Part shown: positions 15,848 to 23,806 of the stretch, piece after piece
Position numbering within the stretch: position 1 is the stretch's first letter
How the letters are laid out: every line of letters begins with the position of its first letter
Origin: Ruania zhangjianzhongii
Lineage (GTDB): Bacteria; Actinomycetota; Actinomycetes; Actinomycetales; Beutenbergiaceae
Reading direction: 5' to 3'
Length of the DNA stretch: 64,000 nucleotides
Assembly: GCF_008000995.1 (NCBI RefSeq)
Contig: NZ_CP042828.1
Coordinates: forward strand, 3,524,882 to 3,588,881
Program-made: the position numbers and the translations under genes
Notes under the pieces: model-generated
Database searches by the model: none
What the model saw: only the letters and a program-made list of their open reading frames with translations
What the model was told of the DNA's origin: nothing

Positions 15848-16743
15848 TGCCTACCGCCGGCGTGGCCTGGTTCATCGGGCTGACGACGCTGGACGTGGTG
15901 CACCGGGCCAGTGCACCGCCGTCGGCGAACGAGAAGGTCACCGCGAGCCGGCAGGACGTGGCAGCGGGCGGACCCGCGGCGAACGCCGCAGTGGTGGCTC
16001 GCGCCCTTGGTATCGGCGCCCACCTGATCAGCGCACTGGGCGGCTCGCCGATGGCGGCCGCCGCCCGCGCGGACCTGGAGGCGGCCGGTGTCCAGGTGGT
16101 CGATATCGCACCCGAGCATGAGCTGGCGGTCTCGGCGATCCTGGTGGACGAGGGCACCGGCGCCCGCTCGGTCACCTCTACCGACGGTGGTGCCGCGGAC
16201 CCGGCCCCGCCGGACTTCAGCGGATCGCCCGATCCGGCGGTCGTGCTGATCGACGGGCACTATCCGCGGCTGGCAGTCGCGGCAGCGCGGGCGGCGCGCG
16301 AGCGCGGAGCGCTGGTGGTGCTGGACGCGGGCCGGTGGCGGCCAGTGTTCGCCGAGCTGATCGGTCTGGCCGACCTGGTCGCCGCCTCGGCGGACTTCGC
16401 CCTGCCCGACGGCGGTCGCGGCCCGGGTGCGTTGGTGGCAGCCGGCGCCGGGGCCGGCGTGGTCACCGCCGGGTCGGGTCCGGTCCGCTACGCCACCGGG
16501 ACCGAGCACGGCGAGATTGCCGTACCGGCGGTGCCGGTGGCGGACACGTTGGCTGCCGGGGACGCGTTCCATGGCGGGCTGGTGGCCGGGTTGGTCACCC
16601 GCCGGCTCCGGGCACCCGGACCTGGTGCGTCCCTGCCCGCTGCACCGTTACGCCGTGCGCTCGACTACGCCGTCGCCGTGGCCTCTCACCGGGTGCAGCA
16701 CGTGGGACCGCGCAGCTACCTGGAGACGCTGCCCAGGCGCTGA
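15847..16743 (+). CDS. PfkB-family carbohydrate kinase
   Basis: 298 residues of ribokinase fold: the glycine-rich GGPAANAAVVARALG near residue 38, an adenine-site ending and DTLAAGDAFHGG near residue 235, which holds the anion hole and catalytic Asp. It would phosphorylate a sugar or nucleoside with ATP; the substrate cannot be told from sequence. The GTG start overlaps the lipoprotein stop by one base. It converges on purE with a 20-base gap. Confidence 0.85.
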   Translation: MPTAGVAWFIGLTTLDVVHRASAPPSANEKVTASRQDVAAGGPAANAAVVARALGIGAHLISALGGSPMAAAARADLEAAGVQVVDIAPEHELAVSAILVDEGTGARSVTSTDGGAADPAPPDFSGSPDPAVVLIDGHYPRLAVAAARAARERGALVVLDAGRWRPVFAELIGLADLVAASADFALPDGGRGPGALVAAGAGAGVVTAGSGPVRYATGTEHGEIAVPAVPVADTLAAGDAFHGGLVAGLVTRRLRAPGPGASLPAAPLRRALDYAVAVASHRVQHVGPRSYLETLPRR

Positions 16744-16763
16744 CCGCCCAGACGCGGATCGAC

Positions 16764-17291
16764 TCAGGCGTTGAAGCCGGTGCGGTGGGACCGCTGGGCG
16801 CGTAGCCGGGCCCCCTTCTCCTGAGCCGCGGTACGCAGGTCGGCCTGGAAGGTGCGCATCCGCGCCCGCAGTGCGGCGGCCTGCTCATCGGCGCCGGCAG
16901 CGAGGATCCGGGCGGCGAGCAGACCGGCGTTCTTCGCCCCGCCCACGGAGACGGTGGCCACCGGGACACCGGCCGGCATCTGCACGATGGACAGCAGCGA
17001 GTCCATCCCGTCCAGGTGCGCCAGTGGCACCGGCACCCCGATCACCGGCAGCGGCGTGACCGCGGCAAGCATCCCGGGCAGGTGGGCGGCCCCGCCGGCA
17101 CCGGCGATGATCACCCGCAGCCCGCGCTCATCGGCCTCCTGCCCGTAGCGGATCATCTCCTCGGGCATCCGGTGCGCGGAGACCACGTCCACCTCGGTCT
17201 CGATCTCGAACTCGGCGAGGACGTCCGCGGCGGCGGACATCACCGGCCAGTCCGAGTCCGACCCCATCACCACACCGACTGCAGCAGTCAT
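16764..17291 (-). CDS. purE: 5-(carboxyamino)imidazole ribonucleotide mutase
   Basis: 175 residues of class I Pur[17 protein letters not shown] phosphate-binding start, [10 protein letters not shown] with the catalytic His, and [12 protein letters not shown]. It isomerises N5-CAIR to CAIR in purine synthesis. The ATG overlaps the purK stop (ATGA) and is preceded by GGAAGGGAAC. The C-terminal 30 residues are an Arg/Ala-rich extension, somewhat longer than the usual class I enzyme. Confidence 0.95.
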   Translation of the reverse strand: MTAAVGVVMGSDSDWPVMSAAADVLAEFEIETEVDVVSAHRMPEEMIRYGQEADERGLRVIIAGAGGAAHLPGMLAAVTPLPVIGVPVPLAHLDGMDSLLSIVQMPAGVPVATVSVGGAKNAGLLAARILAAGADEQAAALRARMRTFQADLRTAAQEKGARLRAQRSHRTGFNA

Positions 17292-18535
17292 CCTGTTCCC
17301 TTCCGACCTGAGCGTTGCGGTGCCTCACTGCGGCACAGCTCGTCCCTCGCCGTACCTCCGTGGGGGCTCCTCGCGCTCATGTCAGTTCCTTTCCTGCCTG
17401 AGCGGCCTTCCAGCAGTCGGGCCGCTTCCTGGGCCCGACGGCGTACCTCGGCCGGGTCGGTCCCGGTCACCGTGACATGTCCGAGCTTGCGCCCCGGACG
17501 TACCCCTTTGCCGTAGAGGTGCACCTTCGCGTCCGGATAGTCGGCCATCAGTTCCGGGTAGGCGATGGCCGGATCGTCGAGCTCGGAACCGAGCACGTTC
17601 ACCATCGCCGCGACCTCGGCGGTCAGGTCGGTGCTGCCCAGTGGTAGGTCCAGGACGGCGCGCAGGTGCTGCTCGAACTGGCTGGTGACCGCGGCGTCGA
17701 TGGTCACGTGGCCACTGTTGTGCGGGCGCATCGCGAGCTCGTTCACCAGCAGGATCCCGTCCCGCGCCTCGAACATCTCCACTGCCAGCACGCCGGTCAC
17801 GTCCAGGCCCTCGGCGATCGAGCGGGCAACGTCGGTGGCGTCCTCGGCCACGTGCGCGGGCAGTCCGGGGGCGGGGGCGAGCACCTCCGCGCACACTCCG
17901 CCGGCCTGCACGGTCTCCACCACCGGCCAGGTGCGCATCTCCCCCGATGGCCGGCGCGCCACCAGGACGGCGAGCTCACGGGTGAAGTCCACCTTCTCCT
18001 CCAGCAGCACCTCCCCGCGCGGGTGGCTGAACCAATCGGCCACCTCGGCGGCATCCCCAGGTCCGGCCAGCACGGCCACGCCCTTGCCGTCGTACCCGCC
18101 GACGGGGGTCTTGGCGACCACCGGCCAGCCGAGCCGTGCGGCCTCGGTGACCAGGTCCTCCTCGGTGCGCACCGCGGCCCAGCGCGGACACGGTGCACCG
18201 AGCTGGCTCATCCGCTCCCGCATCACGATCTTGTCCTGCGCGTGCCGCAGCGCGGCCGGGCCGGGCTGCACGTTCACCCCGGCGTCCACCAGCGCGGTGA
18301 GGATCTGCTGCGGGACATGCTCGTGCTCGAAGGTGAGCACATCGGCGCCCTCGGTGAGCGCGGCGATCGCCTCGGCGTCGTCGGACCGGCCCACGGTGGA
18401 TGCCGGGATCACCTGCGCGGCGGCGCCATCATCGGCCTCCACCAGGGCGCGTAGCTGGATCTGCAGGGCACCGGCGGGTTCGGCCATCATGCGAGCGAGC
18501 TGCCCGCCTCCCACCACGGCTACGACTGGTCCCAT
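17288..18535 (-). CDS. purK: 5-(carboxyamino)imidazole ribonucleotide synthase
   Basis: 415 residues of the ATP-grasp family. [13 protein letters not shown] at the N-terminus, [13 protein letters not shown] at the ATP-binding loop, and [24 protein letters not shown] at the metal site identify PurK, which carboxylates AIR with bicarbonate and ATP. The last 35 residues after LLEGR are not typical: they come from a 90-bp partial duplication that repeats RSGRKGT and a purE-like ribosome-binding region. It is coupled to purE. A -10-like TAGGCT sits eight bases before the ATG. Confidence 0.95.
   Translation of the reverse strand: MGPVVAVVGGGQLARMMAEPAGALQIQLRALVEADDGAAAQVIPASTVGRSDDAEAIAALTEGADVLTFEHEHVPQQILTALVDAGVNVQPGPAALRHAQDKIVMRERMSQLGAPCPRWAAVRTEEDLVTEAARLGWPVVAKTPVGGYDGKGVAVLAGPGDAAEVADWFSHPRGEVLLEEKVDFTRELAVLVARRPSGEMRTWPVVETVQAGGVCAEVLAPAPGLPAHVAEDATDVARSIAEGLDVTGVLAVEMFEARDGILLVNELAMRPHNSGHVTIDAAVTSQFEQHLRAVLDLPLGSTDLTAEVAAMVNVLGSELDDPAIAYPELMADYPDAKVHLYGKGVRPGRKLGHVTVTGTDPAEVRRRAQEAARLLEGRSGRKGTDMSARSPHGGTARDELCRSEAPQRSGRKGTG
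17293..17404. repeat. Duplicated 22-bp block flanking a 68-bp insert at the purK-purE junction
   Basis: Two 22-bp blocks (17293-17314 and 17383-17404), alike at about 18 of 22 positions, each read on the minus strand as CGCTCAGG, then a GGAA-GGAAC purine tract leading to an ATG. The 68 bases between them contain short inverted repeats (GTGCC/GGCAC). Confidence 0.7.
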
Positions 18536-18543
18536 GACCGACC

Positions 18544-18549
18544 AGCCTA
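18544..18549 (-). promoter_or_regulatory. Possible -10 box for purK
   Basis: TAGGCT on the minus strand lies eight bases before the purK ATG, consistent with a leaderless or near-leaderless start. Confidence 0.35.
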
Positions 18550-18590
18550 CCGACGCTGAGAGCCTGCCGGTGCACGGCGTCCACGCCTCG

Positions 18591-18632
18591 CCGGTGGGTA
18601 GGCGTGCTGCGCCGGTGGGTGGGCGTGCTGCG
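18591..18632. repeat. 21-bp tandem repeat, two copies
   Basis: Two adjacent copies differ at one base. Each begins CCGGTGGGT and ends GGCGTGCTGCG. They sit in the gap between purK and the FadR-type regulator. Confidence 0.75.
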
Positions 18633-18663
18633 CCGGCGGGGGCCGGAGGTGTCGTGGGGCAGG

Positions 18664-19452
18664 CTACTGCTGACCGGGCCGCTTGCGGCGGGCCAGCAGG
18701 GCACTCACCTCGGCCCGGGTGGCGAACATGATCTCCGCGGACGCGCGCTGCGCCACCTCCGGCTCACCGGCGGCGACGGCCTCCGCGAGCTCGCGGTGCC
18801 GGCGGGCGGACTCGGAGTCGAGGCTCTGCGCCGTGGAGTACGACCGGGAGGCAGCAGTCCCGCGGATGTTCAGCGAGGTCATCACCGTGTCCGAGAACTG
18901 GGAGATCAGCGCATTCCCCGATCCTTCGAGGATCAGCCGGTGTAGCTGGGCGTCGGCGTCGAAGAACCGGTGCGGATCATGCTCCGCGTAGGCCTTCTCC
19001 ATCGCCTGACCGGCGGCAACGACGGCGGTGCGCTCCTCGGCACCCATCCGCTCCGCCGCGAAGTGTGCGGCCGCATGCTCGATCCCGAGGCGGAGCTCGA
19101 GCAGCTCATACATCTGCTGCAGGTAGTCGGGACCCTCGCCGCGCCAGTGCACCACCCGCGGATGCAGCAGGTCCCACTCCTGCCGGGGCAGCACCCGGGT
19201 GCCACGCTGCGGTCGCGACTCCACCAGGCCCATCGAGCTGAGGGTGCGTACGCCTTCGCGGACCACCGACCGAGAGATGTCCAGCTCGGCGCAGATCTGA
19301 TCCACGAACAGGGTGGTTCCGACCGGGATCGCCCCGTTCACGATCTGCTCCCCGATCACATCCACGACCCGGTCATACAGGCCGCGACGGCGAGTCGCTA
19401 GGCGGGTGCGGCCCGTACCCGTGACGAGAACCGCGGCAGCATCGTCGGTCAT
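18664..19452 (-). CDS. FadR-subfamily GntR transcriptional regulator
   Basis: 262 residues. A winged helix-turn-helix (about 20-90, with DQICAELDISRSVVREGVRTLSSMGL) is joined to an all-helical FCD ligand domain (about 105-240). The FCD domain shows likely metal ligands including Asp in FFDADAQLHRLI and His in ARRHRELAEAV. Such regulators respond to small carboxylates or sugar acids. It is divergent from the sugar importer and dehydrogenase genes, whose promoter contains a palindrome, so it probably represses them. The purine-rich GAAGGGGC lies before the ATG. Confidence 0.87.
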   Translation of the reverse strand: MTDDAAAVLVTGTGRTRLATRRRGLYDRVVDVIGEQIVNGAIPVGTTLFVDQICAELDISRSVVREGVRTLSSMGLVESRPQRGTRVLPRQEWDLLHPRVVHWRGEGPDYLQQMYELLELRLGIEHAAAHFAAERMGAEERTAVVAAGQAMEKAYAEHDPHRFFDADAQLHRLILEGSGNALISQFSDTVMTSLNIRGTAASRSYSTAQSLDSESARRHRELAEAVAAGEPEVAQRASAEIMFATRAEVSALLARRKRPGQQ

Positions 19453-19497
19453 GACTGCCCCTTCGCGGTCGGCTTCTCGTCAAATCTGTCTAAAGTA

Positions 19498-19527
19498 TTG
19501 ATAGAGCATACGTATCGACCCTATGGT
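19498..19527 (+). promoter_or_regulatory. Importer promoter with internal palindrome
   Basis: TTGATA (19498-19503) and TATGGT (19522-19527) are spaced 18 bases. The spacer holds the palindrome ATACGTAT at 19508-19515, a good place for the FadR-type repressor to bind and also close to the divergent regulator promoter. Confidence 0.6.
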
Positions 19528-19582
19528 GAGTCCACCGCGAGGTAGCGGTTGGGACAGTGCAAGGACGCACGGGAGGTCACTG

Positions 19583-20872
19583 ATGCAACACCGACAAGCA
19601 GTACGGGTCGCCGTCATCACGACGGCCGCAGCACTCAGTATGGGAACTCTGGCCGCGTGCAGCGGCGACGGCGATGGCGAGTCCACGACGCTGAATGTCA
19701 CGCTCGCCAACCATGTCTGGACCGACATCATCACGGAGAAGATCCCCGAGTTCGAGGAACAGTCAGGGCTCGACGTGGTGGTCACCCAGCTCAGTGAGGA
19801 CCAGCTCGTCGACAACTACAAGGTGAAGCTGAACGCCGGCTCCACCGACGTCGACGTGATGATGTACCGGCCGCTGCAGGTCGGCAAGCTGTTCGGTCAG
19901 AGCGGCTACTTCGCCGATATCACCGAACAGGTCAATGGTGCCGAGGATTGGAACTGGGACGACTTCCAGGCGGGTCCGGTCGGCCTGACCACCTACGAGG
20001 ACCAGATCGTCGGCGTCCCGATGATCACCGAGAGCGAGATGCTCTACTACCGCACCGACCTGCTCGAGGAGGCCGGGCTCGAGGTTCCGACCACGATGGC
20101 GGAGCTGGAGGAGGCGGCCCGCACCATCAAGGAGGAGAACGAGGGCACCGCCGGGATCGTGATGCGGTCCCAAGCCTCGGCCGCCGTCACCCAGTTCTCC
20201 GGTTTCCTGTACAGCTTCGGCGGTACCTGGATCGACGATGACGGAAATTCGGCCATCGACAGCCCCGAGGCGCAGGAGGCCTACGCCTACTACGGCGGCC
20301 TGCTGCACGACTACGGGCCGGACCAGATCAGCACCGACATGAGCTGGCCCGAGGCAGCCGCGATCTTCGCGCAGGGCGATGCCGGGTTCTGGATCGACGC
20401 CTCCAGCCTGTACGAGAACGTCTACAACCCGGAGAACTCCCAGGTCGGTGACCAGGTCGGGTTCGCGCCGTTCCCGGAGGGTCCGGCCGGGTCCCAGCCG
20501 TACAACGTGGCCGCATGGGCGCTGGGCATCAACTCCGCATCGGAGAACCAGGAGAACGCGTGGGAGTTCATCCAGTGGGCGACCAGCCCGGAGATGACTC
20601 TGGATATCCAGACCGAAGGTGTACCGAGCGCACGAACCTCGGTCTGGGAGGACCCGGAAGGCACAGCGAGCTTCCCCGAGGATCTCGCCGCGGCGATCGC
20701 CACCAACGGCGAGAACGGTGTCGGCCAGGACCGGCCGCTCGTGGTCGGGGTGGCCGAGGCCCGCGAGATCGTCGGTGCGCCGATCGTGGCCGCCATCACC
20801 GGAGAAGATGCCGCCGCGGCTGCCACCCAGGCCAATGAGCAGTTCCAGGCCCTGCTGGAATCCGAGGAGTAA
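19583..20872 (+). CDS. ABC sugar importer substrate-binding lipoprotein (family 1)
   Basis: 429 residues. Signal peptide with lipobox LAAC (Cys26), then a family 1 solute-binding fold: TLNVTLANHVWTDIITEKIPEF at the start and ITESEMLYYRTDLLEEAGLEVPTTM at the hinge. It captures a sugar outside the membrane for the two permeases downstream. GGAGG with a seven-base spacer selects ATG 19583 over an in-frame ATG at 19523. A strong stem-loop follows the stop, which may keep this gene more highly expressed than the permeases. Confidence 0.9.
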   Translation: MQHRQAVRVAVITTAAALSMGTLAACSGDGDGESTTLNVTLANHVWTDIITEKIPEFEEQSGLDVVVTQLSEDQLVDNYKVKLNAGSTDVDVMMYRPLQVGKLFGQSGYFADITEQVNGAEDWNWDDFQAGPVGLTTYEDQIVGVPMITESEMLYYRTDLLEEAGLEVPTTMAELEEAARTIKEENEGTAGIVMRSQASAAVTQFSGFLYSFGGTWIDDDGNSAIDSPEAQEAYAYYGGLLHDYGPDQISTDMSWPEAAAIFAQGDAGFWIDASSLYENVYNPENSQVGDQVGFAPFPEGPAGSQPYNVAAWALGINSASENQENAWEFIQWATSPEMTLDIQTEGVPSARTSVWEDPEGTASFPEDLAAAIATNGENGVGQDRPLVVGVAEAREIVGAPIVAAITGEDAAAAATQANEQFQALLESEE

Positions 20873-20895
20873 CCAACGGTCCCCCGACCCGCTGC

Positions 20896-20943
20896 GGTCG
20901 TCCGGTCCAGCGTGCGCCAGAGCGCACGCCTGACCGGACGACC
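20896..20943 (+). terminator. Intercistronic stem-loop between binding protein and permeases
   Basis: A 22-bp stem with one 2-nt mismatch and a 4-base loop (arms GGTCGTCCGGTC...GCGTGCGC and the matching complement) lies between the stop of the binding-protein gene and the first permease. There is no U-tract, so partial attenuation or 3'-end protection, as in malE-malF operons, fits better than full termination. Confidence 0.75.
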
Positions 20944-20961
20944 TCCGATCACGGGCCGGCA

Positions 20962-21912
20962 ATGACGACGACGAAGCGAGAGCCGGGTATGACATCGACC
21001 TCGACCCACGGCGTCCCGATGGCGGAGCGCCTCTCCCTCTGGGCCAACCGGAACCGGAAATGGCTGTTCGCGGCACCTGCAATGGTGTTCACGTTCCTGC
21101 TGATCTGCATTCCGATCGGGTGGACCCTCTATCTCAGCCTCACCGACGCGAAGGGCTCGGTGCGCCGGCCCGCTGACTTCATCGGCATCGAGAACTACGT
21201 CGAGGTGCTCACCGACACGGACAGGTTCTGGCCGGCGGTGGGCCGCACGGGCCTGTTCACTTTCGGCGCGCTCGCGCTCGAGCTGATCCTCGGTATGGCC
21301 ATCGCGCTGCTGCTCTGGCGCTCGTTCCGTGGTCAACGATGGGTGCGGGTATCGATTCTGCTGCCGTTCGTGGCCACGCCGGTGGCGATCGCGATGATGT
21401 GGCGGCTCATCTTCGAGCCGAACATCGGGTTCGCCAACCGGGTGCTCAGCTGGGTCGGACTGCCCGCGCAGCCGTGGCTCGCCGACCCCGGGATGACGTT
21501 ACCGACGCTGATCTTCATCGACGTCTGGGAGTTCACCCCGATGGTGGCGATCATCCTTCTCGCCGGTCTGTCCACCTTGCCGGACGACCCGGACGAAGCG
21601 GCGCGGATCGACGGCGCCGGCGTCTGGCAACGCTTCTGGTACATCACGCTGCCGCTGCTCAAACCCGTGGTGCTGGTGGCCGTGCTGCTGCGAGCGATCG
21701 ACGCGCTGAAGACCTTCGACCTGCTGTACGTGACCAAGGGGCAGGGCGGCGGTTCCTTCCACGAAGCAGAGACGCTGAACATCTACGTCTACGGACTCAG
21801 CTTCAAGTACAACGACTTCGGTGTCGCCTCTGCGGTGCTGATCCTGTTCTTCCTGATGATCCTCGCGGTGATGTGGATACTCACGTTCCGTCGGAAGGGA
21901 GCCAAGCTGTGA
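20962..21912 (+). CDS. ABC sugar importer permease (MalF-like)
   Basis: 316 residues with six transmembrane helices and the permease EAA loop (DEAARIDGAGVWQRFWYITLPLLKP, about 210-235). It forms a heterodimer with the next gene product in the membrane. ATG 20962 is taken as start; an in-frame ATG at 20989 is also possible and neither has a strong ribosome-binding site. The stop overlaps the next GTG start. Confidence 0.88.
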   Translation: MTTTKREPGMTSTSTHGVPMAERLSLWANRNRKWLFAAPAMVFTFLLICIPIGWTLYLSLTDAKGSVRRPADFIGIENYVEVLTDTDRFWPAVGRTGLFTFGALALELILGMAIALLLWRSFRGQRWVRVSILLPFVATPVAIAMMWRLIFEPNIGFANRVLSWVGLPAQPWLADPGMTLPTLIFIDVWEFTPMVAIILLAGLSTLPDDPDEAARIDGAGVWQRFWYITLPLLKPVVLVAVLLRAIDALKTFDLLYVTKGQGGGSFHEAETLNIYVYGLSFKYNDFGVASAVLILFFLMILAVMWILTFRRKGAKL

Positions 21913-22778
21913 CGACGACTTCGGCTGCGCCCGCGCGCACACCCCTGCCCCGCCGGCGCCGGCCGGCCCGCGCCCGTGCCTACACCGCGTTCCGCACCAC
22001 GATGATCATCTTCGTCGTCCTGGTGTTCGTGGTCCCGCTGCTCTGGATGGTGATGGCCTCGTTCAAGACCAACGTCGACATCCAGGACACCACCAAGACG
22101 TTCGCGTTCACCCCGATCCTGGACAACTACGCCAACGTACTGCGCAACGACAGCTACCTGAGCTTCGTCCGGAACAGCTTCGTGGTGGCCGCCGGCGCCA
22201 CCGGCATCTCCCTGCTGCTCGGCGTACCAGCGGCCTACTCGATGAGCCGGTTCAACATGCAGAAGTCGGCCCTGATGGTTCTCCTGGCGCGGATCATCCC
22301 GGGCGTGAGCCTGCTGGTGCCGTGGTACTACGTGTTCGCGAACCTCGGCCTCGTCGGTGGCTACAGCGTGCTGATCATCTCGCACATGTTCATCCTGATC
22401 CCGATCAGCGTGTACATCATGATGTCCTTCTTCGACTCGATGCCGCGCGAGCTGGAGGACGCCGCCCTGGTCGACGGCCTGACACCGATCGGCGCGTTCC
22501 TGCGCATCCTGCTGCGGCTCTCCGCGCCCGGGGTCGCGACGGCAGCGATCCTGTCCTTCATCTTCTCCTGGAACAACTTCATGTTCGCCCTGGTGCTCTC
22601 CGGTGCGAACACGAAGACCTTGCCGGTGGCCGTGTTCGACTTCGTCTCCTACGCGAGCATCGACTGGGGTGCGATCATGGCGGCTACCTGCATCATGACG
22701 CTGCCGATCATCGTGGTGGCTCTACTGGCGCAGAAATACATCGTCTCCGGGCTGACCGCGGGCGCAACCAAGGGGTGA
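21909..22778 (+). CDS. ABC sugar importer permease (MalG-like)
   Basis: 289 residues with six transmembrane helices and the EAA motif (ELEDAALVDGLTPIGAFLRILLRL). The GTG start overlaps the upstream stop as GTGA; the open frame continues further upstream but only as a shadow of the first permease. No ATPase gene is present, so the complex presumably uses a shared MsiK-like ATPase encoded elsewhere. Confidence 0.88.
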   Translation: MTTTSAAPARTPLPRRRRPARARAYTAFRTTMIIFVVLVFVVPLLWMVMASFKTNVDIQDTTKTFAFTPILDNYANVLRNDSYLSFVRNSFVVAAGATGISLLLGVPAAYSMSRFNMQKSALMVLLARIIPGVSLLVPWYYVFANLGLVGGYSVLIISHMFILIPISVYIMMSFFDSMPRELEDAALVDGLTPIGAFLRILLRLSAPGVATAAILSFIFSWNNFMFALVLSGANTKTLPVAVFDFVSYASIDWGAIMAATCIMTLPIIVVALLAQKYIVSGLTAGATKG

Positions 22779-22780
22779 GG

Positions 22781-23806
22781 ATGCCGACGACGATGCCCGC
22801 GGTGGTCAAGCACGGTCCAGGTGAGGCCGGGGTAGCGCTGCGCGAGGTGCCGGTTCCGGTGCCAAGGACCGGTCAGGTGCTGCTGCGGGTGGTGGCAGCG
22901 GGCGTCTGCGGCACCGACCTACACATCGCCCGGGACGAGTACCGCCATGAGGCTCCGGTGGTGATGGGCCACGAGCTGCTCGCCGAGGTCGAGGACGTCG
23001 GCGGCGAGGTGAGCACCGAGTGGGTCGGTGCTCGAGTGGTGTGCGAGACCTACTTCTCCACCTGCGGCAGCTGCCCCCTGTGCCGGGCCGGCCGGCCAAA
23101 CCTCTGCCCGTCCCGCCGGTCGATCGGCTCCTTCGCCGACGGCGGCTTCGCACCGCGGCTGGCGCTTCCCGTGGGCAACCTGCACCGGATCGAGCAGGGC
23201 GGGATCGGCGCGGTGCTCGCCGAACCTCTCGCCTGCGCTGCGCAGTGCCTGTGCGACCCCGCCGTGGTGAACCCGGGCGACGAGGTGCTCGTGCTCGGGC
23301 CCGGGGCGATGGGCCAGCTCAGTGCACAGATCGCCCGCGCCCAGGGCGGCACGGTCACCCTCGCCGGGCTGCCGGAAGATGCGCACCGGCTGCAGATCGC
23401 TGCCGGCCTGGGGCTGCAGACACTGGCCAGCACCCCGCCTGCGGAATCGTTCGACGTGGTGATCGAGGCCACCGGCAGCGGCGGGGGTGCCCGCGCCGCG
23501 CTCGCCGCCGCCCGGCGCGGTGGCCGGTACGTGCAGGTCGGCATCATCGGACAGGAGACACCGCTGAACCTCGACGCCGTGCTGTACAAGGAGCTGACCC
23601 TCACCAGCGGGTTCGCCTCCACCCCGCAGTCCTGGCGCCGGGCGCTCGCTCTGATCTCCGCCGGTCAGGTCCGGCTCGAACCACTGGTCACCAGCCGGTA
23701 CCCGCTCTCCCAATGGTCTGCGGCGTTCCAGGCCGTCCGGACCGGCGAAGGGGTAAAGACCATCCTGGAGCCCGAGGCGTCACCAGCCCCCGGCGTCCTC
23801 GCGTGA
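22781..23806 (+). CDS. Zinc-dependent alcohol/polyol dehydrogenase (MDR family)
   Basis: 341 residues. Catalytic zinc ligands appear in VCGTDLH and VVMGHEL; the structural zinc cysteines in STCGSCPLCRAGRPNLC; the nucleotide-binding VLVLGPGAMGQ starts the Rossmann domain. It likely oxidises a sugar, polyol or sugar acid brought in by the importer, two bases downstream of which it starts, with AAGGGGTGAGG as ribosome-binding site. Sorbitol, threonine or galactitol dehydrogenases are the closest types. Its last 27 bases overlap the convergent surface-protein gene. Confidence 0.87.
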   Translation: MPTTMPAVVKHGPGEAGVALREVPVPVPRTGQVLLRVVAAGVCGTDLHIARDEYRHEAPVVMGHELLAEVEDVGGEVSTEWVGARVVCETYFSTCGSCPLCRAGRPNLCPSRRSIGSFADGGFAPRLALPVGNLHRIEQGGIGAVLAEPLACAAQCLCDPAVVNPGDEVLVLGPGAMGQLSAQIARAQGGTVTLAGLPEDAHRLQIAAGLGLQTLASTPPAESFDVVIEATGSGGGARAALAAARRGGRYVQVGIIGQETPLNLDAVLYKELTLTSGFASTPQSWRRALALISAGQVRLEPLVTSRYPLSQWSAAFQAVRTGEGVKTILEPEASPAPGVLA

